From NCBI GenBank assembly GCA_020683205.1, contig CP085689.1:558001-622000 (forward strand): 64,000 nucleotides of DNA. Reading direction: 5' to 3'. How positions within the stretch are numbered: position 1 is the first letter of the stretch; each line of letters begins with the position of its first letter. Shown piece by piece: positions 17,331-27,156 of the stretch. Made by a program: the position numbers and the translations under genes. Below the pieces are notes generated by a model, which saw nothing but the letters and a program-made list of their open reading frames with translations, had not been told where the DNA came from and searched no databases. The DNA is from Lentisphaerae bacterium WC36 (GTDB taxonomy: Bacteria; Verrucomicrobiota; Lentisphaeria; Victivallales; SZUA-371).

Positions 17331-18953
17331 ATGAAGTTTAAAAAGTCCATTTTAACTACAATGCTGTTGTTGATTTTCACTATTTTGAAAATCTCTATGA
17401 TAAATGCAGCTGACCCTAATGAGTTTGAGAAATGTCCACCTCATATGTGGAAGAATGAAAAATCAATAGACTGTAATATTAAAGTAGTTGGAGGTCATGC
17501 TACATATCCTTGCAATACAACAAAAGAAACTGTATTAAATAATGCTTATACGTTTGTAAGTCACACGGGAGCATGTGAGTCTTATTATGGCTGTTCTGTG
17601 CTTGGCTGTAGTGCACAAAAAGACAAAGTTCCTATTCCAGTTACAATTTTTCAAGATAGCTCTTATTTTGTTGATGATGATTGGGAACCTTTAAATGTTG
17701 ATCCTTATATTGAAAATGGTTATTTAATGCCTGGATATTATAGAGTTTGTGTGCCTTCTAAATGTCATAAATTCCATTACACTCCGCCTACATCTGCCAC
17801 TATTAAAAGCCATGAAAAAAAGCTTTGTGATCCTTATATTATACCTTGTAATCAGGCAGGGGTTCCAGGCTTACATAGTATAAAAATACACCCAGTTAAA
17901 GTGCCAGTTGGTTTTGGTTATAGATTTGATGTTGACTGGGGGGCAATGGGGCAAGATATTTTTCCATTAGACTATTGTACTGTATGTGGAGGGGTCTGGG
18001 AGCTTAGTGAGCAGTTAAGTAAAGGGCATGTATCTTTTTGTCCATCTCCAGAAACTAATGCTTTACTTGGTGTGTTTAATGTTGGGGATTACTGGACTGT
18101 TCATTTCCCATCAGTTAAAGATGACTACTATGTTAAATTTGAAAGAGAATGTATAAAATTCCAGCATACATTTCCGGGTTGGGATCAAATATTTGACATT
18201 GGAGATTGTCAAAAAGGTGAATATACATTTAACCTTGAAGCAGTGGGAGTAAAGTCTCTAAATGTTTCGGGGATAGTTGCAGGGTATAATGATCATAATT
18301 ATGTTTTAGTTAAAGACGCAAAAGGTGTAAAATTTACGGCAGAAGAAGCGGGCAATGATTGGCCTAAAATAAATCCTTATACTGGTGCTCGAGTTTTGTA
18401 TCCAAAATGGATAACTTACTACAAAGAAAATTTTATTATGTCTGATGGTAATCCAGTCGCTGAATTGAATTCTGATGAAATAAAAAAATATTTAGTTTCA
18501 GCTACATGTGGTATAGACTATAACAGTGATGCAGACCCTGATAATAACATAGCGAAAAAAACAGAATGCATTCATGTTATTAACCCTAAGCCTGGAGTTG
18601 AAGTCCTATTACCAGTATCTTCAATTGTTGGTTCAGATAACGCAAGTTCCGATGATTCGCCTGGGAAAACAGTATTCCTTAAGTGTGGAGGAAAGTATGT
18701 TGATGTTGATTTAACTTTCAATGCAAATGGAGCAGATGTTGGTGATTTAACGTTAAATATTAAAGCTGATCCTTTAAGACCAGGTGATCCAGCCCCAGAA
18801 TATGAAATTTATACTAGTGGTGGACGAGCAGTACCAACAGGAACTTCGACAACTATTAAGCAACCAAGCGAAGACAGCCTGTTATATAGTTTGGTTACTA
18901 CATACAGGGACGCAAAGACTTCGTTTTTTCGTGAAAACTCCTGGAAGGTTTAA
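17331..18953 (+). CDS. N-terminal part of a secreted RHS protein, ends at a frameshift
   Basis: 540 residues; AAAAGGA is 9-15 bases before the ATG. A signal peptide (about 1-26, ending INAA) leads into a Cys-rich region (about 35-100) and then a beta-rich region with CxxC pairs (CTVCGG, around 17980). This part is not a YD-repeat domain; it resembles the plug/head part of secreted RHS or teneurin-like shells only by position. The frame ends TSFF-RENSWKV-stop. In the next frame the sequence continues TSFF-VKTPGRFKIDLVYS and runs into the RHS repeats. The break sits at a run of six T (18924-18929); with five T the two frames join into one protein of about 2,160 residues. Confidence 0.75.
   Translation: MKFKKSILTTMLLLIFTILKISMINAADPNEFEKCPPHMWKNEKSIDCNIKVVGGHATYPCNTTKETVLNNAYTFVSHTGACESYYGCSVLGCSAQKDKVPIPVTIFQDSSYFVDDDWEPLNVDPYIENGYLMPGYYRVCVPSKCHKFHYTPPTSATIKSHEKKLCDPYIIPCNQAGVPGLHSIKIHPVKVPVGFGYRFDVDWGAMGQDIFPLDYCTVCGGVWELSEQLSKGHVSFCPSPETNALLGVFNVGDYWTVHFPSVKDDYYVKFERECIKFQHTFPGWDQIFDIGDCQKGEYTFNLEAVGVKSLNVSGIVAGYNDHNYVLVKDAKGVKFTAEEAGNDWPKINPYTGARVLYPKWITYYKENFIMSDGNPVAELNSDEIKKYLVSATCGIDYNSDADPDNNIAKKTECIHVINPKPGVEVLLPVSSIVGSDNASSDDSPGKTVFLKCGGKYVDVDLTFNANGADVGDLTLNIKADPLRPGDPAPEYEIYTSGGRAVPTGTSTTIKQPSEDSLLYSLVTTYRDAKTSFFRENSWKV
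18924..18929 (+). other. T6 run at the frame break of the RHS gene
   Basis: Six T residues lie exactly where the open frame switches by one base. Removing one T restores ACT TCG TTT TTC GTG and a continuous coding sequence. It may be a sequencing error, a real inactivating or phase-variable insertion, or a slippage site. Confidence 0.7.
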
Positions 18954-21900
18954 AATAGATTTAGTATATAGTTTAGGGAGTGTTATAGAAGTAGTGTCTA
19001 GTGATAAATTTAAAGCAATTATGGAAGGATGTAAATCTGGAAAATGTGGTGGTCAAGATCCAGGTGCAAGAGCTCTCTCTATAGATGCTAGGTTCAATTT
19101 TGGACATGAAAATTTTGGTAAAAGTGGAGGAGAATTTAATTTATATTCTAAAATTCTCGATAAAAATTTATTGAGTTTGAATAACATTGATCTTATTTTA
19201 GGAGAAAATACTACAATTTCTTATGATATTGATAACGCTGGCTATCCAGTAACAATTGATACAGGATTATTCAGAACAGAATTTACTTATGAGCGTGAAA
19301 CTGTTAACGACTTAACATATGTTAAGAAAATAACTGCAAACTACTATCAAAAAGATTCTAATGATCTTATTTCATACACAACGATGCAATTGAATTATGA
19401 AGATATAGAAAATATTACTTCTTTTGATTTAATTTATGTTAATTTTAAAGATGGCTCCCCAGTAACAAGAACGTGGACATTTAAGCAAACCAACCAAATC
19501 TGTCCTGATTTGGGAATACAAAAGGATTTTTGGTATTTAAAAGATGGCGATAAAGATGAATACTTGACTTATGATACAGTAGGTGACTTAAAAACAAGTT
19601 ATCGTTATACAGGTAGTGTTGAAAATCCAACAACTAAAGTAGTGAAAACAGAAAAAAATTATCCTTGGGGTTATAAAGTAATTTCTGAAACTATTGCAAA
19701 TAAAACTACAACTTATGACTATTATACTGAAACTTTCGGAGGCAAGGAAGGATTACTTAAAAAAATTACTTACCCAAAAGGTAATACAATTGAATACTTC
19801 TATGACAATAAAGGTCGTATTATCAGAACTGTAAAAACTATAGGAGATGCGATAAAAGAAATAGTTAAAACATTTGATGGCAATAAAGTTACTACAATTA
19901 GCAAATATAATGGTCAAATTATAGCAAAATCAGAATCCGTAAATAATTATGGAGATTTTTCTAAACCCGATATTTATAAAAGATTTGATGAAAATGATAA
20001 TGTCATAAGTTCTTCGACAACATATAAAATCAATAACTCATCAAGTGATTATCATGGAAGAGTTCGTTTAACAAAAAACAGTGATGGTACCGCTGTAATA
20101 AAAGAATACGAAAAGAATGAATATGAAGAAATTGTTAGGACTTATTCGGGTGTTTTAGATATGGATGATGAAATTTTAAATGGAGTCATGTCTATATCAA
20201 AAAGCAATATTCAAGGTCAAACTACTTACTCGGCTTCTTGGGATATTGAGTCAAATACTAAGTTAAGTGAAACTACTGCGCTTGAATTCGATGAATTCGG
20301 TCGTGTAACTAAAACTCAATACATGGATGGCACAACTAGTGAAAAACGTTATGGTTGCTGCGGGGTTGAATGGGAAAAAGATCGCGACGGTATTGAAACA
20401 ACTTATGCTTATGATTCGCAAGAGCGTTTAAGTTATTCCATTCGTGACGGCATCACTACATTATATACATATGATGATGCAGGGAATCAAACTGCAGTTA
20501 CAGTTAAAGGTAAAAATGATACTGAAATTACTACAAGTAGCGCGTATATTAATGGCGAATTGACTTCTACAACTGATGCAATGAATCGCATAACTCAGTA
20601 CGAATACAATGCTGACAATGATAAAGTTATTTTTGCGGATGGCACAACACAACAAACAAACTATACACTAGGTCAAATGACTTCAGTCTCAGGTACTGCT
20701 GTTCATGGTCAATCTTATAGCTATGGACCAAATTGGCAAAAACAAAATGAAACTAATGTAACTAGTTATACTGATATGTTAGGTCGTAACTACAAAACAG
20801 TTTATGCGGATGGCACATTTAGTGAAACATTCTATAATGCCAAAGGTCAAGCTTGGAAGCAAGTTTCACCAGCAGGACGTGTAACATTGCTTGAATATGA
20901 TGATTTAGGTCGTAACGTTCGTCAAGCTGTTGATATGAATAAAAATGATGTAATCGATGGCAATGACATGGTTACTGAAACAGTTTATAGTTACAGTACT
21001 CGTGACGGTAAGGCTGTTCAAAAAGCACAAAGTTATGTTAAAAATGGTGACGGAAGTAATTCAAAATTAGTTTCAATTACAGAGCAAGCAATTGATGGTT
21101 CACAATCATGGAGCACTGCTGAAGGGTTAACTTCAACAACTTCAATTGTTCGTGATGGAGCTGGAACAGTGACAACAACTTCAGTTTCACCAGATGGTTC
21201 AAAATCGGTGACTGTAACAGTGAATGGCTTAACACAAACTGTAACAAATACTCCAGGGAATACCGTTTTATACACATATGACGAGTTTAATCGTGTTTCA
21301 ACTGTGACAGAAAAACATGGCGAAACAGTTGTTAATACAATCAGTTATGTTTATAATGACAATAGCGAAGTTGTGAGTGTAACTAGTAATGGTCAAACAG
21401 TTAGCTACGAATACGACAACCGTGGTCGTCGTGTGAAAGTTACTAATCCAGGTAACCGTGTGGTGAATTACACATTCTACCCGACTGGTGAATTAAACAC
21501 TGTTGATGGAGCTGATACATACCGTCAAGAATATAGTTATAATGATCTAGGTCAAATGGCGACATTGAAAACGTTTAAGGATCTGAATACTCCTCAAACA
21601 ACATCATTTGAATACAATAACCGTGGTCAGTTAGCGAAGAAAACATATAACGACGGCAAATTTACTAGCTACGAATACAATGCTGATGGTCAAATGAGCA
21701 AACGTATTTGGCATCGTGGAGTTGAAACAAGTTATAATTATGACAACGCAGGTCGTCAAACAACTATTGATTATAGCGATGCAACTGCTGATATAAGTTT
21801 TGACTATGATTGGATGGGCAGAGTTACAAGCGTAATCGATGCGACTGGAACGCATGCCATTAATTACAATGCTAATAACACGGTTGCAAGTGTGACAGTG

Positions 21901-23811
21901 CCACATTTATTAAATACAGTATTCAATTATAGTTACGATAACCTAATGCGCCGCACTAATTTGACATTGAGTAAAGATGCTAGTAATGTATTAACTAATA
22001 ACTATACGTATGATAATTTCAATCAATTAGCGACGCTTAGCGATGGGGTTAATACGGCAACGTATATGAGAAAGCCAAGTACCCGTCAATTAAGTTCAAT
22101 TACGATAACTAAAGATGTAAACGGAGTTCCAACAACGATGATGACGCAAACAAAAACATATGATAATCTTCACCGCATGAAGAAGATTTCTAATGTTGCA
22201 ACGAGCGTTAATTCAAGTATGGAATACGATTATAACGATAAAAATCAGCGTGTGAAAGCAACGTTAGCGGACGGAACAGCATGGGTTTATACCTATGATG
22301 AAAAAGGTCAGTTAATCAATGCGAATAAGTTCGACACAAGTGCGGTAGCGATTCCAAACCACTTCTATGGTTATGAATATGATTTAATTGGCAACCGTTT
22401 GACGGCGAAAAAAGAGACCGATACAAACATTTTCAATTACACGGCAAATAACCTAAACCAATATCAAAGTGTGGTAAATGGCGCAACTACTGAATCATTC
22501 ACCTACGACGATGATGGGAATATGTTAACTAATGGCAATTGGTTGTACACGTATAATGGTGAAAACCGTATGACAACGGCTGAAAGTGGCACAAAACGCC
22601 TTGAATACACATACGATTACCAAGGTCGCAGAGTTGAAAAGAAAGAGTTCGACAACAGCACCCTAATTAAACATACAAAGTTCGTATATGACGGCAACAA
22701 TGTTGTCGCAGAGTACGAAGACAATGCTCTAAGTAAGAAATACCTTTGGGGTGAAGATGTTTCAGGTTCGATGGCTGGAGCTGGGGGAGTTGGTGCATTG
22801 CTAGTGGTGAATGATACAACTGAGGATTATTATTCAATGTATGATGGTAATGGAAATATTGTAAAATATGTAGACGAAACGAGCAACGAAGTTGCAAGTT
22901 TCGAATACACTCCATTTGGCACAATTAAAAGTGCGAGTGGTTCAATGGTTGACGAATTACATTATCGATTCAGCACGAAATATTTCGATAATAGCACAAA
23001 CTTAATCGTTTACCGTTATCGTAATTACAACCCAACCCTTGGTAAATGGCAAACCCGCGACCCATTAGGAGAATTCACCGAACAAAATAACTTCAATCTT
23101 TTATACGGTTTCGTCACAAATATCCCTGTCAGTTATGTGGATTATTTGGGGTTAAGCGAGTTTATGAAGTACCAATACGAGCAAGTCTATGGCACTCCAT
23201 ATGTAGCAACGGACCCTGATATTTCAAATATTTCAGCTGTTAGACATACTTTGAAATTTGAAATTGATGGAAGTGAAGAAGAAAGAAAAATTTTACCCAA
23301 AAATACAATTCTTTTAGATACATCTAAAGCATGGGCTGATTTTAAAAATCGAATTGAAAAGCTATTTGCAAAGAGATCGTATGATGAAAAATGTCATTGT
23401 ATCGAATATTTAGTACTAATTCAACATGGAATTGGTAAGACTACATTTGAGAATAAAGATAAAGACAGTTATGGAACTTTGTTTCTTTTTGATGAAACAC
23501 TGGTTCGTTATGCGCGTAAATGGAACCCTAAAACAAGAACGTATGAACGTTATATAAAAAATAGGGCTCAATTTTTGGCGCAGGATACAAAAAAATATTT
23601 AAATTTTATTGCAAAATATTTATGTAAAGATGAAGCCACTGTAGAATTTATGCAGTGTGCAGCGGGACGAGGTTCAGAAGGCAAAATGTTACATGATGAT
23701 TTAAAAAGTGTTCTTGGTGAAAATACAAAAGTAATTCTTTATACTACGAATGTTACACCTATAAAGTATTTTGGATTAATAGACGGTATTAAAGGAACAA
23801 GGAGAAAATAA
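18931..23811 (+). CDS. RHS/YD-repeat protein with variable effector tip (downstream part)
   Basis: About 1,626 residues that belong in frame after the T6 run; an ATG at 18784 opens this frame earlier but overlaps the upstream part out of frame and is probably not used. Dozens of YD repeats (such as YDDAGNQTAV, YDNRGRRVKV, YNADGQMSKR) cover about 19700-22700, typical of RHS shells that enclose a toxic C-terminus. The conserved core ends with GKWQTRDPLGE...NLLYGF...VDYLGL at 23154, equivalent to the DPxGL boundary but with Tyr for Pro. The tip (23155-23811, about 218 residues) has LVLIQHGIG (His codon 23425) and VEFMQCAAGRG (Cys codon 23656), reminiscent of clan CD cysteine peptidases. The core uses more GC-ending codons than the AT-rich tip. 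Confidence 0.85.
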   Translation: MKTPGRFKIDLVYSLGSVIEVVSSDKFKAIMEGCKSGKCGGQDPGARALSIDARFNFGHENFGKSGGEFNLYSKILDKNLLSLNNIDLILGENTTISYDIDNAGYPVTIDTGLFRTEFTYERETVNDLTYVKKITANYYQKDSNDLISYTTMQLNYEDIENITSFDLIYVNFKDGSPVTRTWTFKQTNQICPDLGIQKDFWYLKDGDKDEYLTYDTVGDLKTSYRYTGSVENPTTKVVKTEKNYPWGYKVISETIANKTTTYDYYTETFGGKEGLLKKITYPKGNTIEYFYDNKGRIIRTVKTIGDAIKEIVKTFDGNKVTTISKYNGQIIAKSESVNNYGDFSKPDIYKRFDENDNVISSSTTYKINNSSSDYHGRVRLTKNSDGTAVIKEYEKNEYEEIVRTYSGVLDMDDEILNGVMSISKSNIQGQTTYSASWDIESNTKLSETTALEFDEFGRVTKTQYMDGTTSEKRYGCCGVEWEKDRDGIETTYAYDSQERLSYSIRDGITTLYTYDDAGNQTAVTVKGKNDTEITTSSAYINGELTSTTDAMNRITQYEYNADNDKVIFADGTTQQTNYTLGQMTSVSGTAVHGQSYSYGPNWQKQNETNVTSYTDMLGRNYKTVYADGTFSETFYNAKGQAWKQVSPAGRVTLLEYDDLGRNVRQAVDMNKNDVIDGNDMVTETVYSYSTRDGKAVQKAQSYVKNGDGSNSKLVSITEQAIDGSQSWSTAEGLTSTTSIVRDGAGTVTTTSVSPDGSKSVTVTVNGLTQTVTNTPGNTVLYTYDEFNRVSTVTEKHGETVVNTISYVYNDNSEVVSVTSNGQTVSYEYDNRGRRVKVTNPGNRVVNYTFYPTGELNTVDGADTYRQEYSYNDLGQMATLKTFKDLNTPQTTSFEYNNRGQLAKKTYNDGKFTSYEYNADGQMSKRIWHRGVETSYNYDNAGRQTTIDYSDATADISFDYDWMGRVTSVIDATGTHAINYNANNTVASVTVPHLLNTVFNYSYDNLMRRTNLTLSKDASNVLTNNYTYDNFNQLATLSDGVNTATYMRKPSTRQLSSITITKDVNGVPTTMMTQTKTYDNLHRMKKISNVATSVNSSMEYDYNDKNQRVKATLADGTAWVYTYDEKGQLINANKFDTSAVAIPNHFYGYEYDLIGNRLTAKKETDTNIFNYTANNLNQYQSVVNGATTESFTYDDDGNMLTNGNWLYTYNGENRMTTAESGTKRLEYTYDYQGRRVEKKEFDNSTLIKHTKFVYDGNNVVAEYEDNALSKKYLWGEDVSGSMAGAGGVGALLVVNDTTEDYYSMYDGNGNIVKYVDETSNEVASFEYTPFGTIKSASGSMVDELHYRFSTKYFDNSTNLIVYRYRNYNPTLGKWQTRDPLGEFTEQNNFNLLYGFVTNIPVSYVDYLGLSEFMKYQYEQVYGTPYVATDPDISNISAVRHTLKFEIDGSEEERKILPKNTILLDTSKAWADFKNRIEKLFAKRSYDEKCHCIEYLVLIQHGIGKTTFENKDKDSYGTLFLFDETLVRYARKWNPKTRTYERYIKNRAQFLAQDTKKYLNFIAKYLCKDEATVEFMQCAAGRGSEGKMLHDDLKSVLGENTKVILYTTNVTPIKYFGLIDGIKGTRRK

Positions 23812-24251
23812 TGATGAATAAAATAATTAAAATTACAATTTGTTTAGTTGTGATAGGTGTTATTATTGGAATTTTATTTTCCAAAGAGGGAAAAAGAAAT
23901 TGTTATGTAAAGAACCTGAAACGTTTTTCATTATCATCAGCATATTCAGTATTAGAAATAGTTAAAGCTGATAAAAATATAAAGTTTGATGAACTTTATA
24001 AAATACATAAAAGTTATTTTTTGCATTTAAATTATATGATCAATCCTGATTTAAATATTTGGAAAAACTTAGATAAAAAGGAATACAATAAGTGCCTGTT
24101 TATTGTAATAATTGAAAAGCCTGAAAATTTAAAATTTAATTATATTGGAATTTTTTATAAAAAAAAACAATTTATTGCTTTAGAATTAAATAATCTTTAT
24201 AATGTGCCATTTTTTTCAGATATAGAAATTAAAAAAGAAAATAATTTTTAA
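23811..24251 (+). CDS. Putative immunity protein for the full-length RHS tip
   Basis: 146 residues. The ATG shares one base with the RHS stop and has GGAG six bases upstream, so it is coupled to the tip. One N-terminal membrane segment (about 6-24, IKITICLVVIGVIIGILF) is followed by a short domain outside the cytoplasm by the positive-inside rule (KK/NK before the helix). No family is recognised. Gene order and overlap are those of RHS immunity genes. The membrane anchor suggests protection at the cell envelope. Confidence 0.65.
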   Translation: MMNKIIKITICLVVIGVIIGILFSKEGKRNCYVKNLKRFSLSSAYSVLEIVKADKNIKFDELYKIHKSYFLHLNYMINPDLNIWKNLDKKEYNKCLFIVIIEKPENLKFNYIGIFYKKKQFIALELNNLYNVPFFSDIEIKKENNF

Positions 24252-24280
24252 TAAATGCGAAAATAGTTACGGGGTTAAGT

Positions 24281-25573
24281 ATGACTGAGTTGTTGGAGTT
24301 TGATGATAAAATTGGAGTTGGCGAAATTTTGGAGATTTCGTCAGCTAATCATTTTTTGTATTTTGAAAAGAAAGAATTCGATAACAACACGCTAATTAAA
24401 CATACAAAATTTGTTTATGATGGCAATAATGTTGTTGCAGAGTACGAAGATAACACTCTAAGTAAGAAATACCTTTGGGGTGAAGATGTTTCAGGTTCGA
24501 TGGCTGGAGCTGGAGGAGTTGGTGCGTTGCTAGTGGTGAATGATACAACTGAGGATTATTATTCAATGTATGACGGTAATGGAAATATTGTAAAATATGT
24601 AGACGAAACGAGCAACTTAGTTGCAAGTTTCGAATACACTCCATTTGGAGCGCTTAAAAGTGAGAGTGGTTCAATGGTTGATGAATTACATTATCGCTTC
24701 AGCACAAAATATTTCGATAATAACACAAATCTAATCGTCTACCGTTACCGTAATTACAACCCACAAACAGGAAAATGGCAAACCCGCGACCCATTAGGAG
24801 AATTAACAAAAGAAGGAAATTTCAATCTCCTATACGGCTTTATCCAAAACAACCCAATCTCAAAATTAGATAAATTAGGATTATATTGGTCTATAAAGCG
24901 AGAGGGTAAAAATTGGGCTGAAGCGAAAAGAACAGACTTAAAAAAAGACCCTATTTCACATTTAGCTTTATTAGTGAGACTAAATTATAGAGAAAGAGAA
25001 AAATGGTTAAAAAATATAGACTATAGCGATGTATCAGAAAATGATTTAAAAACAAAATGTAAGTTTAAAGTTCCTAATACAGTTTCAGTTTACACTAGTA
25101 AACCAAAAGGAGGCTTTAATGGTTATTTAACGGATTCAACACTTTCAGGATTTGGAGCAGTTACATCTAACGCTTTAAAACGAGGTAAGGCGGCGGAAAC
25201 ACTAGGTTTTAATGTTGTGTATTACAAATCTTACGATTCTGCCTACATTTTCAAGCATATGTGGAAAATTAGTGGCATTTGGGGTGTTATTTTTGCAGGT
25301 CATGGGACTAAAAACTTTGGTTTTTCTCCTGGACCATCTAAATTTTATATTGCACCACCAAAAGTCGATCCTCCATATAAATTAGCCTATATTGCAGCTC
25401 TTGCATGCTATACTGCAGATGGCTATGAATATAGTGCTAAGGTAAAATACGTTTATTGGACTGACTTGTTATCAGAAAATGGTTATTTTATAGGTGGAAA
25501 AGGTGAAATTTACAATATAGGTGGGCCTACCAATTTACATAAAGAAGATAGAAGAGGAGATTTATACCTATGA
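24281..25573 (+). CDS. Orphan RHS tip cassette 1 (caspase-like His-Cys pair)
   Basis: 430 residues. After a leader (1-26, MTELLEF...LYFEKKEF) comes the lineage A RHS core (about 27-200), ending KLDKLGL. The tip (202-430) contains GVIFAGHGTKNFG (His341) and IAALACYTADG (Cys376). A His-Gly after a hydrophobic strand and a Cys after a second strand are the hallmark arrangement of clan CD cysteine peptidases (caspase, gingipain, C80), so a protease activity is suggested but unproven. The protein has no signal peptide and no shell, so it cannot work as an RHS effector alone. GGGG before the ATG is only a weak ribosome site. Core bases 24361-24778 appear identical to 29313-29730. Confidence 0.75.
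   Translation: MTELLEFDDKIGVGEILEISSANHFLYFEKKEFDNNTLIKHTKFVYDGNNVVAEYEDNTLSKKYLWGEDVSGSMAGAGGVGALLVVNDTTEDYYSMYDGNGNIVKYVDETSNLVASFEYTPFGALKSESGSMVDELHYRFSTKYFDNNTNLIVYRYRNYNPQTGKWQTRDPLGELTKEGNFNLLYGFIQNNPISKLDKLGLYWSIKREGKNWAEAKRTDLKKDPISHLALLVRLNYREREKWLKNIDYSDVSENDLKTKCKFKVPNTVSVYTSKPKGGFNGYLTDSTLSGFGAVTSNALKRGKAAETLGFNVVYYKSYDSAYIFKHMWKISGIWGVIFAGHGTKNFGFSPGPSKFYIAPPKVDPPYKLAYIAALACYTADGYEYSAKVKYVYWTDLLSENGYFIGGKGEIYNIGGPTNLHKEDRRGDLYL
24361..24778 (+). repeat. Lineage A RHS core block, copy in cassette 1
   Basis: 418 bases, from TTTTGAAAAG to GGAAAATGG, that read the same as 29313-29730. Slightly diverged copies occur in the full-length gene (about 22640-23055) and in cassettes 3, 5, 6 and 9. 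Such blocks give ample homology for recombination between cassettes. Confidence 0.85.
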
Positions 25574-25908
25574 AAAAAATAGTAAATATTTGTTCAAAAT
25601 GGATATGTATTTTAATTTTAATTAATGCTTTTTCTGCATTTATTGAAGTGACCTTTGATTTAAATGAATCATTAGAATCATTCGAAAAATCTTATTTTGT
25701 GGCATTTGAAGAAAAAGATGCAGATCTTTATTTTGATCTAAACTGTAGACTAGGAAGAATTGAACATACAATACAATTATTGAAAACAGCATGTTTTAAT
25801 TTTTTTATTCTAAAATTGATTTTATCGTCAATATTTTTAACTATTTATATAGCAACTCGAGAGAATAAAAGAAAAAATATTCCAGAAAAAAAATTAAATG
25901 ATAGTTAA
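25570..25908 (+). CDS. Putative immunity protein of cassette 1
   Basis: 112 residues with two hydrophobic segments (about 10-27 and 75-95), so an integral membrane protein with a small external loop. The ATG overlaps the tip gene stop (ATGA), a sign of translational coupling. No known family is recognised. If the tip is a cysteine peptidase, this would be its membrane-located inhibitor (inference from gene order). Confidence 0.6.
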   Translation: MKKIVNICSKWICILILINAFSAFIEVTFDLNESLESFEKSYFVAFEEKDADLYFDLNCRLGRIEHTIQLLKTACFNFFILKLILSSIFLTIYIATRENKRKNIPEKKLNDS

Positions 25909-25934
25909 ATTTAAATAATCAAGTATTTTTTTGC

Positions 25935-25998
25935 AAACGGTGGTATAAAGATATCACCGTTTGATTTGTTTTAATTTTTTTTAGGAGATGAGTTTTTG
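25935..25998 (+). repeat. Inter-cassette leader with hairpin, strong ribosome site and TTG start
   Basis: A 12-bp stem with one G-T pair and an AAAG loop (25935-25962) is followed by TGATTTGTTTT, then AGGAG (25983-25987) and a TTG start at 25996. Related leaders occur at 29173-29235 and about 39703-39761. The hairpin followed by T residues may terminate the previous cassette. Confidence 0.6.
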
Positions 25999-27156
25999 GG
26001 TGCGGTAGATTTGTTTTGTGAAGATGAATTTGTTTATGATGGGTTTAAGTTAATTGCTGAATTTGATATGTTAAACAGTGATGAAGTTTCACGTCAATAT
26101 GCGTGGAGCAACACTGATTTAGATACACCAATGTGGATGAAATCAGACAGCGAATATTATTATTATATGGTCGATGGCAACAAAAACGTTACAAAATTAG
26201 TTGACGAAACTGGAGCGTTAGCAAATAATTACGAATATAGTCCATTTGGTAAACTAATCAACGAAGTTGAGAGCATCGAACAACCATTTAAATTCAGTAG
26301 TGAATACGCAGACAGTGAAACGGGTCTAATTTATTACAACTATAGATATTATAATCCTGAAAATGGCAAATGGTTAAAACGCGACCCAATCGCCGAACAA
26401 GGCGGATTAAACCTCTATGGCTTTGTAAATAATGACTCAATCAGTAATATAGATTTATTGGGGTTAAAGCCTCCAAGCATTAAATCCAAGATGTGGGTTT
26501 CTATGCCTACAATGAAAAGATACCTGTCATTATCCCAGAAAATACTTTGGTATGGTTTTAACTATCCAATTCCAATTGGAGGAAGTCGTAGACCTGGGCT
26601 AAAACTTTTTGACTATTTTAATGAGATGGATGAAGATTTACAAGATGAAATGATTGATTTTCAAAAAGGCTTAATAATGTTAACTTATTTGATTGGAGAT
26701 GATGATTTAAAAGAAGGTGAGTGGACAACAAAGAATTTTAATATTATAGGTATATTACCGATAATAAAATTGTATAATAGTACATATACCAATATTATAT
26801 TTCAAAAAATGACATTAAGTTTTTGGCTTTCTGGAGCACATAGGGTAGATGGAGAAGGAACTTTTGAATACAGAAAATGTGGAAAAGAAAGAGAGTTAAA
26901 ATCTTTTCAAGGAAATTTTATTTGGTGGGATGAAATTGATGCAAATAGTTATGAAACTGCTATAGAAAAAGGCAATTGGTATTCTGGATCTCTTGAAGGC
27001 TCATATGATTTTCTTTTTGAAAACGATATAATTAATGCAGCGTTTGATGTTAAAATACAATTTGACTATAAAGACGAACACAAGGATAAACCTTTGTCAC
27101 TCAGTGAGGATTATATAAATGAAATATATAAAAATAAAAAGAACGAATATCTCTAA
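25996..27156 (+). CDS. Orphan RHS tip cassette 2 (lineage B core, unknown tip)
   Basis: 386 residues from a TTG start with AGGAG eight bases upstream. The core (about 1-157) is lineage B: YYYYMVDGNKN, YEYSPFGKL, KFSSEYADSET, GKWLKRDPIAEQGG, ending NIDLLGL. No full-length lineage B RHS gene lies in the window. The tip (158-386) contains WLSGAHRVDG, FEYRKCG, GNFIWWDEIDANS and ends in a charged helix; it is clearly homologous to the tip of cassette 8 (36889-37620). I do not recognise the family. The conserved His, Arg, Asp, Cys and Trp residues are candidates for an active site. Confidence 0.75.
   Translation: MGAVDLFCEDEFVYDGFKLIAEFDMLNSDEVSRQYAWSNTDLDTPMWMKSDSEYYYYMVDGNKNVTKLVDETGALANNYEYSPFGKLINEVESIEQPFKFSSEYADSETGLIYYNYRYYNPENGKWLKRDPIAEQGGLNLYGFVNNDSISNIDLLGLKPPSIKSKMWVSMPTMKRYLSLSQKILWYGFNYPIPIGGSRRPGLKLFDYFNEMDEDLQDEMIDFQKGLIMLTYLIGDDDLKEGEWTTKNFNIIGILPIIKLYNSTYTNIIFQKMTLSFWLSGAHRVDGEGTFEYRKCGKERELKSFQGNFIWWDEIDANSYETAIEKGNWYSGSLEGSYDFLFENDIINAAFDVKIQFDYKDEHKDKPLSLSEDYINEIYKNKKNEYL

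Noticed and set aside
18784-18930. Upstream in-frame start of the second RHS frame
   Set aside because: It runs out of frame under the first part's conserved coding; sequence continuity places the true junction at the T6 run.
24396-24644. Conserved antisense reading frame (MECIRNLQLSC...) recurring in each lineage A core copy, for example at 27638-27880, 29348-29596 and 32923-33171
   Set aside because: It is the complement of the strongly conserved RHS core, so its conservation follows from the sense gene; no ribosome site or protein-like features of its own.
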